64,000 nucleotides of DNA from Tatumella ptyseos ATCC 33301 (GCF_000735525.1 NZ_JMPR01000041.1:1-64000), one strand, 5' to 3'. Positions 43,734 to 53,388 are shown, counted from the stretch's first letter. The notes: generated by a model not told the origin, from the letters alone. Program-made: numbers and translations.

Positions 43734-44462
43734 ATGAGTATTCAACTAAACGGGATAAATTGCTTTTACGGCGATCACCAGGCACTGTTTGATATCGGAC
43801 TGAGTTGTCCGCAGGGTGAAACTATGGTTTTACTCGGCCCAAGCGGTGCGGGTAAAAGTTCGCTCCTGCGGGTACTCAATCTGCTTGAAATGCCACGTAC
43901 CGGGGAACTGTCAATCGCCGGTAACCACTTTAACTTCAGGAATAAGCCTTCTGAAGAAGCTATCCGTGAGTTACGGCGTAATGTCGGTATTGTTTTCCAG
44001 CAATACAATCTCTGGCCTCATCTGACCGTCATGCAGAACCTGACTGAAGCGCCTTGCCGTGTGCTGGGATTGAATAAAACAGCAGCTCGTCAGCGTGCCA
44101 CCGCACTGCTTGAACGTCTTAAACTCAGCTCGTTTGCTGATCGTTTTCCGCTGCACCTGTCCGGGGGACAACAGCAACGTGTCGCTATCGCCCGGGCATT
44201 GATGATGGAACCACAGGTACTGCTTTTCGATGAGCCAACCGCTGCGCTGGACCCGGAAATCACCGGACAGGTCGTCGATATTATCCGCGAGCTGGCACGC
44301 ACCAACATTACACAGGTTATTGTGACCCACGAAGTGGAGTTTGCCCGGAAAACGGCAAGCCAGGTGGTTTACATGGAAAACGGACACATTATTGAACAGG
44401 GTGATGCCGATCGCTTCACTCACCCGCAGACCCCTCAGTTCGCACATTATCTTTCACATTAA
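43734..44462 (+). CDS. artP: Arginine ABC transporter ATP-binding protein ArtP
   Basis: Encodes 242 residues from the ATG at 43734 ([13 protein letters not shown]), the same as E. coli. The ATPase of the ArtPIQM importer. Walker [10 protein letters not shown], signature [15 protein letters not shown] and Walker [14 protein letters not shown] are intact. The ribosome site is weak (only A/T-rich sequence before TGCGC-ATG). A palindrome GCATAACTATGC at 43674-43685 resembles a degraded ARG box but is not convincing. First gene of artPIQM, with 13 bp to artI. Confidence 0.97.
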   Translation: MSIQLNGINCFYGDHQALFDIGLSCPQGETMVLLGPSGAGKSSLLRVLNLLEMPRTGELSIAGNHFNFRNKPSEEAIRELRRNVGIVFQQYNLWPHLTVMQNLTEAPCRVLGLNKTAARQRATALLERLKLSSFADRFPLHLSGGQQQRVAIARALMMEPQVLLFDEPTAALDPEITGQVVDIIRELARTNITQVIVTHEVEFARKTASQVVYMENGHIIEQGDADRFTHPQTPQFAHYLSH

Positions 44463-44475
44463 TCCGGGACTCATT

Positions 44476-45207
44476 ATGAAAAAAATTCTTTTAGCCGCCC
44501 TGTTTGCCGGTGCCAGTCTGAGTGCTTCCGCAGCCATGACTCTGCATTTTGCGACCGAAGCGTCTTATCCTCCGTTTGAATTTGTCGGGGCCGATAATAA
44601 AATCCAGGGCTTTGATGTTGATCTGGCGAATGCTATTTGTAAAAAGATCGATGCCACCTGTGAATTCACTAATCAGTCATTTGACAGCCTGATCCCGGGT
44701 CTGAAATTCCGCCGCTATGATGTGGTGATGGCCGGGATGGATATTACGCCTGAGCGTGAAAAACAGGTGCTGTTCACCAAACCCTACTACGATAACTCTG
44801 CGCTCTTTATTGCACAGAAAGGCAAAGTTGCCAGCATTGCGGCTTTAAAAGGCTTACGCGTCGGGGTTCAGAACGGGACTACCCACCAGAAATACCTGAC
44901 CGACAAGCACCCTGAAATCACCATGGTGGCTTATGACAGCTATCAGAATGCGATGCTGGATCTGAAAAACGGTCGTCTTAATGCCGTATTCGGTGATACT
45001 GCCGTGGTGAATGAATGGCTGAAGAAAGATCCTCAGCTGAGCAGTGTCGGTAATAAAGTGACCGATAAAGACTATTTCGGCACCGGCTTAGGGATTGCCG
45101 TTCGTCAGGGGAATACCTCTCTGCAAAAATCACTGGATCAGGGCCTGGCAGAAGTGAAAGCCGATGGCACTTACCAGACCATCTATCACAAATGGTTCCA
45201 GCAGTAA
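44476..45207 (+). CDS. artI: Arginine ABC transporter substrate-binding protein ArtI
   Basis: Encodes 243 residues (E. coli 243) with a signal peptide (MKKILLAALFAGASLSASA). The mature family 3 solute-binding protein begins MTLHFATEASYPPFEFVG and has the signatures GFDVDLANAICKKI and GVQNGTTHQKYL. It delivers arginine to ArtQM. E. coli has a second binding protein gene, artJ, after artM; it is absent at this place, so ArtI may be the sole partner. Confidence 0.95.
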   Translation: MKKILLAALFAGASLSASAAMTLHFATEASYPPFEFVGADNKIQGFDVDLANAICKKIDATCEFTNQSFDSLIPGLKFRRYDVVMAGMDITPEREKQVLFTKPYYDNSALFIAQKGKVASIAALKGLRVGVQNGTTHQKYLTDKHPEITMVAYDSYQNAMLDLKNGRLNAVFGDTAVVNEWLKKDPQLSSVGNKVTDKDYFGTGLGIAVRQGNTSLQKSLDQGLAEVKADGTYQTIYHKWFQQ

Positions 45208-45213
45208 TCGCCA

Positions 45214-45930
45214 ATGAGTGAGTTATTTCCATTAGCAAGCGCCGCCGGGATGACCGTCGGCCTTGCCGTCTGCGCATTACTGCTCGGACTGTTACTGGCG
45301 ATACTGTTCGCGGGCTGGGAATCGCTGCGTTTTAAGATCCTCGCCTGGCCCGGAACATTGCTGGTGACATTATTGCGGGGACTGCCGGAGCTGCTGGTCG
45401 TACTGGGGATTTATTTCGGTTCATCCCAGTTACTGCTGACCCTCTCCGATGGTTTTGACATCCCGCTTGGCATCACCCGGCTGCATGTCCGGATGAACAT
45501 CACCGATTTCAATGTCAGCCCGTTTCTTTGCGGTGTCATTTCACTGTCGCTGCTCTATTCGGCCTATGCCTCTCAGACCCTGCGCGGAGCTCTGAAAGCC
45601 GTTCCCGAAGGGCAACGCGAGTCCGGTATGGCGCTGGGGATGAAAAAATTCACCATCTTCTACCGCCTGATTTTACCGCAGATGTGGCGCCATGCCTTGC
45701 CGGGACTGGGTAACCAGTGGCTGGTACTGTTGAAAGATACGGCGCTGGTTTCGCTGATCAGCGTTAACGACTTAATGTTACAGACTAAAAGTATTGCCAC
45801 CCGTACCCAGCAGCCGTTTACCTGGTATTTGCTGGCGGCTGCCATTTACCTGATTATCACTCTGTTCAGTCAGTTTATATTACGCCGTCTTGAACAACGT
45901 GCGACCCGTTTCGACCAGGAGCATACATAA
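45214..45930 (+). CDS. artQ: Arginine ABC transporter permease ArtQ
   Basis: Encodes 238 residues (E. coli 238). An inner-membrane permease with five hydrophobic segments. The family EAA loop that docks the ATPase is visible as [18 protein letters not shown]. The start is 6 bp after the artI stop and its TAA shares one base with the artM ATG, giving tight coupling. Confidence 0.96.
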   Translation: MSELFPLASAAGMTVGLAVCALLLGLLLAILFAGWESLRFKILAWPGTLLVTLLRGLPELLVVLGIYFGSSQLLLTLSDGFDIPLGITRLHVRMNITDFNVSPFLCGVISLSLLYSAYASQTLRGALKAVPEGQRESGMALGMKKFTIFYRLILPQMWRHALPGLGNQWLVLLKDTALVSLISVNDLMLQTKSIATRTQQPFTWYLLAAAIYLIITLFSQFILRRLEQRATRFDQEHT

Positions 45931-46598
45931 TGGCAGAGTATTTTCCTCAGTTGCTGAAAGGTCTGCATACCAGTCTGTTCCTGACGCTCAGCTCTTTACT
46001 GATAGCCCTGGCGCTGGCGGTAGTCTTTACCCTGATCCTTGCGCTGAAAAAGCCGCTGGCGGGGCGGCTGGTGAATATCTATATTACCCTGTTTACCGGG
46101 ACACCGCTGCTGGTACAAATCTTCCTGATTTATTACGGCCCCGGACAGTTTCCACAGTTACAGCAGTATCCGTGGCTCTGGTCCCTGCTCTCTCAGCCCT
46201 GGTTTTGTGCCATTCTTGCACTCTCCCTGAACAGTGCCGCGTATACGACACAGCTCTTTTATGGTGCGGTCAAAGCCATCCCGAAGGGTCAATGGCACTC
46301 CTGCGCTGCGCTGGGTATGAGCCGTCATCAGACCATGAGAATACTGCTGCCCTATGCTTTTAAGCGGGCATTATCGGCATATTCCAATGAAGTGGTGCTT
46401 ATTTTTAAAAGTACGTCGCTGGCTTATACCATCACGCTAATGGATGTGATGGGCGAAGGACAATTGCTGTACGGCCGTACCTACGATGTTTCAGTATTTG
46501 TGGCTGCCGGAATTATCTATCTGTGTGTTAACGGGCTCCTGACACTCCTGTTACGTGGCCTGGAACATTACGCATTGCGTTTCGAGCGCCGTAGCTGA
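45930..46598 (+). CDS. artM: Arginine ABC transporter permease ArtM
   Basis: Encodes 222 residues (E. coli 222). The second permease of the arginine importer, forming a heterodimer with ArtQ. Five hydrophobic segments; the EAA loop is AVKAIPKGQWHSCAALGM. Its start codon overlaps the artQ stop by one base. A GC-rich inverted repeat GGGCCGG/CCGGCCC (46607-46626) follows the stop by 8 bases and may end the operon, although the T-rich stretch comes about 10 bases later. Confidence 0.96.
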   Translation: MAEYFPQLLKGLHTSLFLTLSSLLIALALAVVFTLILALKKPLAGRLVNIYITLFTGTPLLVQIFLIYYGPGQFPQLQQYPWLWSLLSQPWFCAILALSLNSAAYTTQLFYGAVKAIPKGQWHSCAALGMSRHQTMRILLPYAFKRALSAYSNEVVLIFKSTSLAYTITLMDVMGEGQLLYGRTYDVSVFVAAGIIYLCVNGLLTLLLRGLEHYALRFERRS

Positions 46599-46718
46599 CC
46601 TTGCCAGGGCCGGGGAAAACCGGCCCCGGACACTTCACTCTCTTTTCTCTTTCTCTGTGTTACCGTACCGGTCGCGCTGACTGTCAATACACTCGATATA
46701 CCCACGCCGGTACAGGCT

Positions 46719-47195
46719 TTAATGTAACAGGGGCTGTACCGTATGCGGCGAAGCTGTGTTTTCAGAGGTGACCAGTAAATGGTTAGCAGCAAGCTCCATA
46801 ATAATCATGGATAACTGCTCTTCGCTCTGCTGCATAAAGAAAGAGAATTGCGGTAAAGCCAGGCCATAGCCAATGCTGAGCGACTGACAGATGATAAGCC
46901 TGGGTAAACTGTCATCCTGAATATCCAGAAAGCATTTTGCCGTCAGTGAGCTGGCATTGATCTGAGAAATTTCCCCCACCAGCGTCAGCAGGGCTGACGA
47001 TCTGACTTCCGCACTTACGGTCACCAGGATCACATTATCGATAATGTCCAGTTTTGCATCAAACACCCCATCAATATTCTGCATTGCAGATAAGTGCAGA
47101 GCCTGACAGCTGCCACATTCAAACCAGTCAATCGTGGTTTTGTCCATCCAGTCGCGCAGCATTTCAAGGTCAGGTGTGACAAGAGCGTCCATCAT
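46719..47195 (-). CDS. ybjN: YbjN family protein
   Basis: Encodes 158 residues, the same as E. coli YbjN. A cytoplasmic protein of the YbjN (type III secretion chaperone-like) fold. It matches over its full length: WFECGSCQALHLSAMQNIDG, FDAKLDIIDNVILV, INASSLTAKCFLDIQDDSLP and QSEEQLSMIIMEL. In E. coli it has been linked to stress tolerance, motility and exopolysaccharide control; the mechanism is not established. Two ATG codons in tandem are possible starts. It lies next to nfsA; the rimK gene that separates them in E. coli is missing. Confidence 0.92.
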   Translation of the reverse strand: MMDALVTPDLEMLRDWMDKTTIDWFECGSCQALHLSAMQNIDGVFDAKLDIIDNVILVTVSAEVRSSALLTLVGEISQINASSLTAKCFLDIQDDSLPRLIICQSLSIGYGLALPQFSFFMQQSEEQLSMIIMELAANHLLVTSENTASPHTVQPLLH

Positions 47196-47355
47196 TTTTT
47201 TCCGGCTTAATCATCAGGCGCAACAGATTACGCAAAAAAACCCTGCAACGCCATGACCGGTGCATAATTTCGTAGCCGCAGACCACAACAGTTATCCTTG
47301 TTGTGATCGTTAGCACCCGGAGATAGTCTTCAGGACGGAACGGATGGGTCACACC

Positions 47356-48078
47356 TTAACGTGTTGCCCAGCCTTGCTGGTGCAGGAAATCCAGCATAAA
47401 TGGCCGGTTCTCTTTGACAAGCATACGCTGGATCATCTCGCTCCAGCTTTCCTGACGGCTATTACTGCCCCGCTGCTGATAATATTCCCGAATATGCTGG
47501 TCATAACCGGCCAGCACCTGACTATCCATAGGCTGATAACTGTTTTCATGCACCAGCAGGCTCAGTGGTAACCGGGGTTTTACCTCCGGGTCGGCGTCCG
47601 GCCAGCCGAGGCATAGCCCGAACAGAGGCAGTACGAAACGCGGTAATGAGAGTAGTTCGGTCACTTCATGGGGATGATTACGTAAGCCGCCGATAAAGAC
47701 CCCCCCCAATCCCAATGACTCCGCAGCCACCATCGCATTCTGTGCCATGAGTGACGTATCCACACACCCCAGCAGTAACTGCTCGGCAAGCCCTAACCCG
47801 GCCTCAGGGCAAATCTGCTGGTGGCGGTTAAAGTCGGCACAAAAGACCCAAAACTCCGCAGCTTCGCGGACCCAGGGCTGAGGGCCTGCCAGTTCTGACA
47901 AACGGCTACGCTTTTGCGGATCTGTCACCCGGATAATAGATGAGCACTGTAAAAAGCTGGAAGTGGAGGCGGACCTGGCTGCAGCCAGAATAGCATGACG
48001 CTCTTCATCGCTGATCTGACGGTCAGTAAACGCCCTGATTGAACGATGACGGCGTAACAGGTCGATCGTCGGGGTCAT
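47356..48078 (-). CDS. nfsA: Oxygen-insensitive NADPH nitroreductase NfsA
   Basis: Encodes 240 residues, the same as E. coli NfsA. An FMN enzyme that reduces nitroaromatics and quinones with NADPH. Conserved parts: LLRRHRSIRAFTD at the N-terminus with the FMN-contacting HRS, SSSFLQCSSIIRVTD (here STSSFLQCSSII), AEFWVFCADFNRH, AAESLGLGGVFIGGLRN and the end LHQQGWATR. An AAGGAGATC ribosome site precedes the ATG. It follows ybjC by 34 bp, as in E. coli. Confidence 0.96.
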   Translation of the reverse strand: MTPTIDLLRRHRSIRAFTDRQISDEERHAILAAARSASTSSFLQCSSIIRVTDPQKRSRLSELAGPQPWVREAAEFWVFCADFNRHQQICPEAGLGLAEQLLLGCVDTSLMAQNAMVAAESLGLGGVFIGGLRNHPHEVTELLSLPRFVLPLFGLCLGWPDADPEVKPRLPLSLLVHENSYQPMDSQVLAGYDQHIREYYQQRGSNSRQESWSEMIQRMLVKENRPFMLDFLHQQGWATR

Positions 48079-48112
48079 AAGGATCTCCTTCGTGTTGCAG
48101 TTAGAGGTTACG

Positions 48113-48352
48113 TTATTTCTTTGCCGGTGAACCTGTCAATATAGCCCTGAGCGTCCGGTACCCCAGAGTTATCACGGCCGGCAGGATAAGCAGGATGCCG
48201 ACTGTCAGGATGATTTTTGCCAGTCTCTGGCTGTCTTCCACACCGGGCAGACGACCGGTGCAGTTAATCAGCACTATCGACAACAGCACCAGAATCCCTC
48301 CGGCAAGCTCGGTAATAATCAGGTATCGCGGCAATCGTGTAGTATCAGACAT
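48113..48352 (-). CDS. ybjC: DUF1418 inner-membrane protein YbjC
   Basis: Encodes 79 residues (E. coli YbjC 95) with two hydrophobic segments, about 10-30 and 45-65 (VGILLILPAVITLGYRTL). It is short, basic at the C-terminus (SPAKK) and sits upstream of nfsA in the same direction, as ybjC does in E. coli, where it belongs to the SoxRS-induced ybjC-nfsA transcript. Sequence identity to E. coli is low (LP near the N-terminus, LLILPA in the second helix), so the assignment rests mainly on position, size and topology. Function unknown. Confidence 0.75.
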   Translation of the reverse strand: MSDTTRLPRYLIITELAGGILVLLSIVLINCTGRLPGVEDSQRLAKIILTVGILLILPAVITLGYRTLRAILTGSPAKK

Positions 48353-48519
48353 CTCATTATATTCCTGTTAACCGGGTGTGCGCCCGACATAGCCAGTCGT
48401 TCCTGATTGATAGTAACATTCATAGCAACAGGGATTTCCTGTTTTCCTTTCACCCTGAAGACAGGCATCATAGCGCTTTGTTATATGTTCTGTTTCTATG
48501 AATCGCTCAGGAGAGTGCT

Positions 48520-48783
48520 ATGTTCGCTGTTATTTTTGGTCGTCCGGGCTGCCCTTATTGTGTTCGCGCTAAAGACCTTGCCGAAAAATTAACCGAAGAT
48601 CGCGAAGACTTCAGCTACCGCTATATCGATATTCATGCGGAAGGTATCACTAAAGCTGACCTGGAAAAAACGGTCGGTAAACCTGTAGAAACCGTACCGC
48701 AGATTTTCCTCGATCAGCAACATGTGGGCGGATTTACCGAATTTGAAGCCTATGCCAAAGAGCATCTGGGTCTGTTTCAGTAA
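48520..48783 (+). CDS. grxA: Glutaredoxin 1
   Basis: Encodes 87 residues (E. coli 85). A glutathione-dependent dithiol oxidoreductase that serves ribonucleotide reductase and reduces OxyR. The active site CPYC is at residues 11-14 after FGRPG; the conserved cis-proline lies in ETVPQIFLD, followed by the GG of VGGFTEFEAY. An AGGAGAG ribosome site precedes the ATG. It is divergent from ybjC-nfsA, so both redox transcripts share a 167-bp control region. Confidence 0.97.
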   Translation: MFAVIFGRPGCPYCVRAKDLAEKLTEDREDFSYRYIDIHAEGITKADLEKTVGKPVETVPQIFLDQQHVGGFTEFEAYAKEHLGLFQ

Positions 48784-48798
48784 TCTCTCTGCAGTATG

Positions 48799-48818
48799 CG
48801 CGCCGCTTCTCCGGCGCG
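48799..48818 (+). terminator. Weak terminator-like hairpin after grxA
   Basis: A 7-bp stem CGCGCCG/CGGCGCG with a CTTCTC loop lies 16 bases past the grxA stop. Only TAATT follows; a T-run comes 16 bases later. Termination strength is uncertain. Confidence 0.45.
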
Positions 48819-48964
48819 TAATTCCCTCCCGCTGTTTTTTTCACGTTCCCGCCGTAGTCTGTTACAGAAAATATGTTTAGAATGCTGACCTTAGATCTGC
48901 CGCTGAGCGCCAGTGTTCAGAGGTATTTACTCATCTCGTTCCTTTGCGGATAAGAAGCCAATTT

Positions 48965-50650
48965 GTGAATATTAACGTCGCCAACCTCCTGAGTTCCAAT
49001 GACGTTTTGTTGTTATTTGTCGTCCTTTCTCTCGGGCTATGCCTGGGTAAACTCCGCCTCGGCAGTATCCAGATAGGCAGCTCTATCGGTGTGCTGGTCA
49101 TGTCTTTACTTCTCGGACAACAACACTTTTCGATTAATACCGATGCACTGAGCCTGGGCTTTATGCTGTTTATCTTCTGTGTCGGAGTAGAAGCCGGGCC
49201 TAACTTCTTTTCTATCTTTTTCCGTGACGGAAAAAACTACTTTATGCTGGCCATGGTCATGGTGGTCACGGCACTGGTACTGGCGCTGGGCCTTGGCCGG
49301 TTATTCCATTGGGATATCGGGCTGACGGCAGGTATGCTCGCAGGCTCGATGACCTCGACACCGGTACTGGTTGGTGCCGGGGATACACTACGACAGAGTG
49401 TTACGGATGCCAGTAAGCTGAATCTGATGCAGGATCACCTGAGCCTGGGATATGCCCTGACTTATCTGGTCGGGCTGGTCAGCCTTATTCTGGGGGCCCG
49501 CTACCTGCCGCGGTTACAGCATCAGGATTTACCCACCAGCGCACAGCAGATTGCCCGCGAACGCGGACTGGATGCAGACAGCCAGCGTAAAGTTTTTTTA
49601 CCGGTAATACGTGCTTATCGCGTAGGTCAGGAGCTGGTGGAATGGACCGGCGGTAAGAACCTCCGGGAACTGGGGATTTACCGGCATACCGGATGCTATA
49701 TAGAGCGGATACGTCGCAACGGTATTTTGGCCAGCCCCGACGGCGATGCGGTACTGCAGCAAGGCGACGATATCTCGTTGGTGGGTTATCCTGATGCTCA
49801 TGCGAGGCTGGACCCCAGCTTCCGCCACGGCAAGGAAGTGTTCGATCGCGATTTACTCGATATGCGTATTGTGACCGAAGAAATTGTGGTGAAGAACCAT
49901 AATGCTGTGAATAAAAGGCTGGGTAAATTACGGCTGACGGATCATGGCTGTTTCCTTAACCGCGTGATCCGCAACCAGATCGAAATGCCGATTGATGATG
50001 AAATCGTTCTGAACAAAGGCGATATCCTGCAGGTAAGTGGCGAAGCAAAACGTGTAAAAAGTATTGCTGATCGGATTGGCTTTATCGCCATCCATAGTCA
50101 GGTGACCGATTTGCTGGCGTTCTGTGCCTTTTTTATCGTCGGTCTGATGATAGGAATGATCACTTTTCAGTTCAGTAATTTTAATGTCAGTATCGGTAAC
50201 GCAGCCGGATTATTATTTTCAGGTATCATGCTGGGCTTTTTACGGGCTAACCACCCGACCTTCGGTTATATCCCTCAGGGCGCCTTAACTATGGTAAAAG
50301 AGTTTGGGCTGATGGTCTTTATGGCTGGCGTCGGACTCAGTGCCGGTAGCGGAATTAATCAGGGGTTAGGCAGAGACGGCCTGGAAATGCTTGCCTGCGG
50401 TTTGCTGGTCAGCCTTATTCCGGTGGTTATCACTTACCTGGTGGGGGCTTATCTTCTGCGGATGAACAGAGCCATGTTGTTTGGTGCATTAATGGGGGCA
50501 AGAACCTGTGCACCGGCCATGGAAATTATTTCTGATACCGCACGCAGTAGTATTCCGGCCCTCGGATACGCCGGAACCTATGCTATCGCTAACGTATTAC
50601 TGACCCTTGCAGGGACACTGATAGTGCTTATCTGGCCACTGATCAACTGA
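48965..50650 (+). CDS. ybjL: YbjL-type putative transporter (AAE family, two RCK_C domains)
   Basis: Encodes 561 residues from the GTG at 48965 (MNINVANLL), the exact E. coli length. About ten membrane segments are split into two halves of the YidE/YbjL duplication (aspartate-alanine exchanger family). Between them lie two TrkA-C/RCK_C domains (about 200-380; [20 protein letters not shown] and [19 protein letters not shown]). Highly conserved membrane motifs include [17 protein letters not shown] and [17 protein letters not shown]. The substrate is unknown. The GTG has only a modest AAGAAG site. Confidence 0.92.
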   Translation: MNINVANLLSSNDVLLLFVVLSLGLCLGKLRLGSIQIGSSIGVLVMSLLLGQQHFSINTDALSLGFMLFIFCVGVEAGPNFFSIFFRDGKNYFMLAMVMVVTALVLALGLGRLFHWDIGLTAGMLAGSMTSTPVLVGAGDTLRQSVTDASKLNLMQDHLSLGYALTYLVGLVSLILGARYLPRLQHQDLPTSAQQIARERGLDADSQRKVFLPVIRAYRVGQELVEWTGGKNLRELGIYRHTGCYIERIRRNGILASPDGDAVLQQGDDISLVGYPDAHARLDPSFRHGKEVFDRDLLDMRIVTEEIVVKNHNAVNKRLGKLRLTDHGCFLNRVIRNQIEMPIDDEIVLNKGDILQVSGEAKRVKSIADRIGFIAIHSQVTDLLAFCAFFIVGLMIGMITFQFSNFNVSIGNAAGLLFSGIMLGFLRANHPTFGYIPQGALTMVKEFGLMVFMAGVGLSAGSGINQGLGRDGLEMLACGLLVSLIPVVITYLVGAYLLRMNRAMLFGALMGARTCAPAMEIISDTARSSIPALGYAGTYAIANVLLTLAGTLIVLIWPLIN

Positions 50651-50676
50651 CGGCCATGCTTCCGCTTAACGTATTC

Positions 50677-50711
50677 AGGCACCCTGTTTCACTTAGGGTG
50701 CCTTTATTTTT
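50677..50711 (+). terminator. Intrinsic terminator of ybjL
   Basis: A perfect 9-bp stem AGGCACCCT/AGGGTGCCT with a 9-base loop, followed by a T-rich tail, 27 bases after the stop. Confidence 0.92.
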
Positions 50712-50865
50712 CCTGAGCCTTCAGCCCTTAACCAACTGTTTTCCTGAGTTTTTATATCTTTCAGGACAGCGACTTGTTAACGCTTTGTGCGCTGAGGATG
50801 TTAACGCACAGATACACAAGAAATAAGAACCGGATTATTTACTTTTTATGACGTTGTTTTATGCT

Positions 50866-50882
50866 GTTAAGCTAATCTTAAG
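50866..50882 (+). promoter_or_regulatory. PmrA/BasR-type box upstream of ybjG
   Basis: GTTAAG-CTAAT-CTTAAG is a direct repeat of the PmrA (BasR) half-site with the required 5-base spacing; only the first base departs from the published pattern (C/T)TTAA(G/T). It lies 95 bases before the ybjG start in a 265-bp gene-free gap. A further TTTAAG occurs near 50910. In Salmonella and E. coli, ybjG is a PmrA/BasR target. Confidence 0.75.
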
Positions 50883-50976
50883 CTATTCACAGTATGCTTG
50901 ACGTCAATTTAAGATAAATTGCCCGCGCTGAAGAATGTGATACCGCGTTGACTGCCCATAAGGATCGCACAAAACA

Positions 50977-51582
50977 ATGGAACACCTGAATCACATCCTG
51001 TTTCTATGGATTAATGCCACACCGGACTCCCCCCACGGACTTATTCAACTGGCACTGTTCTTCGCCAAAGACCTGATAGCTATTGTACCGCTACTGATCA
51101 TTGCCTTGTGGTTATGGGGGCCGGACAGCCAGGTCACCCAACAACGGATATTGGTACTGAAAACCGGAACAGCCCTGATCTACGCATTAGCCATAGCGAC
51201 AGTGGTCGCGTTTATTTATCCTCATCCCCGGCCTTTCGCCGTCGGACTGGGCTATCAGTTTCTCAGTCACAGTGCGGACGACTCCTACCCCAGTGATCAC
51301 GGCACCACTATATTCACCTTTGCCCTGGCATTTATTTTCTGGCACAGACTTTGGTCAGGGATTGTGTTAATGGCGATCGGTATCGCAATCGCATGGTCGC
51401 GGGTTTATCTGGGAGTTCACTGGCCGATGGACATGCTGGGAGGATTTCTGGTCGGAATGCTCGGTTGTCTGGCATCACAGCTGGGCTGGGGTGTTTACGG
51501 CGAACGTTTCCTGTCTTTGACCAGCGATATTTATCACCTTGTCTTCGGTCCGTTAATTAAGAAAGGCTGGGTACGTCACTGA
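50977..51582 (+). CDS. ybjG: Undecaprenyl-diphosphate phosphatase YbjG (PAP2 family)
   Basis: Encodes 201 residues (E. coli 198). An inner-membrane enzyme that dephosphorylates undecaprenyl pyrophosphate on the periplasmic side, recycling the lipid carrier for peptidoglycan and O-antigen. The three PAP2 motifs are visible: a KxxxxxxRP-like PHPRPF segment, SYPSDHGTTIF (PSxH variant with the catalytic histidine) and SRVYLGVHWPMDMLGG. Five to six membrane segments. An upstream PmrA-type box suggests induction by iron, low pH or cationic peptides. Confidence 0.94.
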   Translation: MEHLNHILFLWINATPDSPHGLIQLALFFAKDLIAIVPLLIIALWLWGPDSQVTQQRILVLKTGTALIYALAIATVVAFIYPHPRPFAVGLGYQFLSHSADDSYPSDHGTTIFTFALAFIFWHRLWSGIVLMAIGIAIAWSRVYLGVHWPMDMLGGFLVGMLGCLASQLGWGVYGERFLSLTSDIYHLVFGPLIKKGWVRH

Positions 51583-51586
51583 TAAC

Positions 51587-51620
51587 CTGGCCGGCCGACG
51601 GTAAAACGTCGCCCGGCCAG
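51587..51620. terminator. Hairpin between convergent ybjG and dacC
   Basis: A 14-bp GC-rich stem with one mismatch (51587-51600 with 51607-51620). T-tracts are poor on both sides. Position between two convergent genes suggests a shared transcription stop. Confidence 0.6.
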
Positions 51621-51625
51621 TGGGT

Positions 51626-52825
51626 TTAGCCAAACCAGCGTTTGAACAGCGTATTGAGCTGCAGACTGATAAAGTCCCAGATACGGCTGACAAAGCCGCC
51701 CTCTTTGACCTCATCCATCACTACCAGTGATTTCTGATCAATCGTTTTACCATTCAGCAGAAAATTAACCGTACCCACCACCTGCCCGCGGGCCAGCGGC
51801 GCTTCCAGTACCGGTGAGTTAAGCGTATAAGATGCTTTAAGGTTGTTGATCTGCCCACGGGGAATAGTCACGGCCGTGTTATTGATCACACCCAGATTAA
51901 CCATTCGATTATCACCGTACCAGACCCGTTTCTGCACAAAAGGTTGATCAGACTTTAGCGGAGAGACGGTTTCATAAGAACGGAATCCCCAGTTAAGTAA
52001 TTTCTCACTTTCACGGAAGCGGCTTGCATCAGTTTTCGCGCCCAGCACCACCGAAATCAGCCGCATATCACCGGCGGTAGCAGAAGCGACAAGGTTATTG
52101 CCGGCACCAGAGGTATAACCTGTTTTGATCCCATCAACATGCAGATCGGTGCTCCACAACAGGCGATTCCGGTTAGGCTGGCGAATATTATTAAACGTGA
52201 ATTCTTTTTCCTGATTTAACGCATACTCCTGAGGAACATCACGGATCAACGCCTGACCGATTAACGCCATATCCCGGGCAGTGCTGTACTGGCCGGGTTC
52301 ATCGAGTCCGTGCACCGTGGAGAAATGAGTATTCTGCAGTCCCAGTCGTTTGGCATAGTTATTCATCAGGTCAATAAATGCCCCCTGACTTCCTGCAACG
52401 TAGTCCGCCAGCGCGATACAGGCATCATTCCCTGACTGGATAACAATTCCCTTGTTCAGGTCGGAGACAGAGACCTGATCGCCGGGTTTCAGGAACATCA
52501 GTGACGAACCGCGCAACTGAGGATTCCCCGTTGCCCAGGCATCCTGGCCGATAGAGACCATATCGGTGGATTTAATTTTGCCGTCTTTCAATGCCTGACC
52601 GACCACATAACTGGTCATCATTTTGGTGAGACTGGCCGGATCCAGTCTGTCGTCAGCATGTGATTCAGCAAGAACTTTACCGCTGGCATAATCCATCAGG
52701 ATCCATGCTTTGGCGTCTAAGACGGGGGCATCTGAGGGTTGTGCAGCGTAGCCCACTACCGGTGCCAGCAGCAGCGCAACGATCACCGCACGGGATCGGG
52801 AAAAGTGACGAGTGTGATGTACCAT
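51626..52825 (-). CDS. dacC: D-alanyl-D-alanine carboxypeptidase DacC (PBP6)
   Basis: Encodes 399 residues (E. coli 400). It trims the terminal D-Ala of peptidoglycan pentapeptides in the periplasm. A signal peptide (cut near VVGYAA) precedes the serine peptidase domain with SLTK at residues 65-68 (nucleophile S65), SGN (in VIQSGNDAC) and KTG (in [11 protein letters not shown]). A beta-rich C-terminal domain and an amphipathic membrane-anchoring helix ([18 protein letters not shown]) close it. Similar to both DacA and DacC; position next to ybjG supports DacC. AAGGACGG precedes the ATG. Confidence 0.93.
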   Translation of the reverse strand: MVHHTRHFSRSRAVIVALLLAPVVGYAAQPSDAPVLDAKAWILMDYASGKVLAESHADDRLDPASLTKMMTSYVVGQALKDGKIKSTDMVSIGQDAWATGNPQLRGSSLMFLKPGDQVSVSDLNKGIVIQSGNDACIALADYVAGSQGAFIDLMNNYAKRLGLQNTHFSTVHGLDEPGQYSTARDMALIGQALIRDVPQEYALNQEKEFTFNNIRQPNRNRLLWSTDLHVDGIKTGYTSGAGNNLVASATAGDMRLISVVLGAKTDASRFRESEKLLNWGFRSYETVSPLKSDQPFVQKRVWYGDNRMVNLGVINNTAVTIPRGQINNLKASYTLNSPVLEAPLARGQVVGTVNFLLNGKTIDQKSLVVMDEVKEGGFVSRIWDFISLQLNTLFKRWFG

Positions 52826-53388
52826 TAACAGTCCGTCCTTGTTTGCTCAAAAAATATAACGTATATACAGGTGACTGAACTGACCTTCGCAACCGGAACC
52901 CCAATGTTGTTAAACCGGTAAGACACTCACCAGGAGGCAAAGGCTCCTGGTCATAGCAGTGACAGGCGCCTTGCAGAACGGTGCAGATTGACAATTTAAT
53001 CTACTGATTTCGTTCCCGATACTATCAATAGCATAAGCACCCCTTCGTTGTATACTTCACCCTCTTTATTTACTTTTCACAGTGTTTCTGAGTCACACTT
53101 TAGCCGGAAAGCGCCTCAACACCCGGCAGCTTAAGGCACTAAAGGCCCCGGTATAACGTGCGCCGGGCCACTTTATCGGGTCACCGGGGTCGCTCTGACG
53201 CAAGCAGGGCCCCGGTCAGGAAGCCCTCAGGAATGCCGGGGCTATCCGCTATCCGCCCCGCCTGCCGGTACTTTTTTTGGGCCGGACGGACAGTTAACAT
53301 GCTATTCTCTCTCTTAATTCTGTTCTGATCGGCATATGACCCCGCATAGGCCGATGCTCTGATAGCACTCACTAAGGCAGGAGCCACT
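52826..53388. other. 563-bp gene-free region between dacC and moeA, hairpin-rich
   Basis: No convincing gene. From 53115 to 53285 the sequence is very GC-rich and can fold into several hairpins: GGCCCCGG/CCGGGCC (53140-53165), CCCCGG/CCGGGG (53209-53244) and GGGGC/GCCCC (53239-53265), the last followed 12 bases on by seven T. This could be a 3' end of a lost gene, an untranslated leader of moeA, or a small RNA. An 86-codon minus-strand frame here (53181-53441) overlaps the start of moeA and has no recognisable features. Confidence 0.4.

Noticed and set aside
47170-47352. 60-codon GTG-started frame between nfsA and ybjN
   Set aside because: No ribosome site of note, no likeness to RimK or any known family, and it overlaps the ybjN start.
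48389-48425. Three ATAG elements between ybjC and grxA resembling an OxyR site
   Set aside because: Spacings of 21 and 12 bases do not match the 22-base period of the OxyR motif and the CTAT partners are missing.
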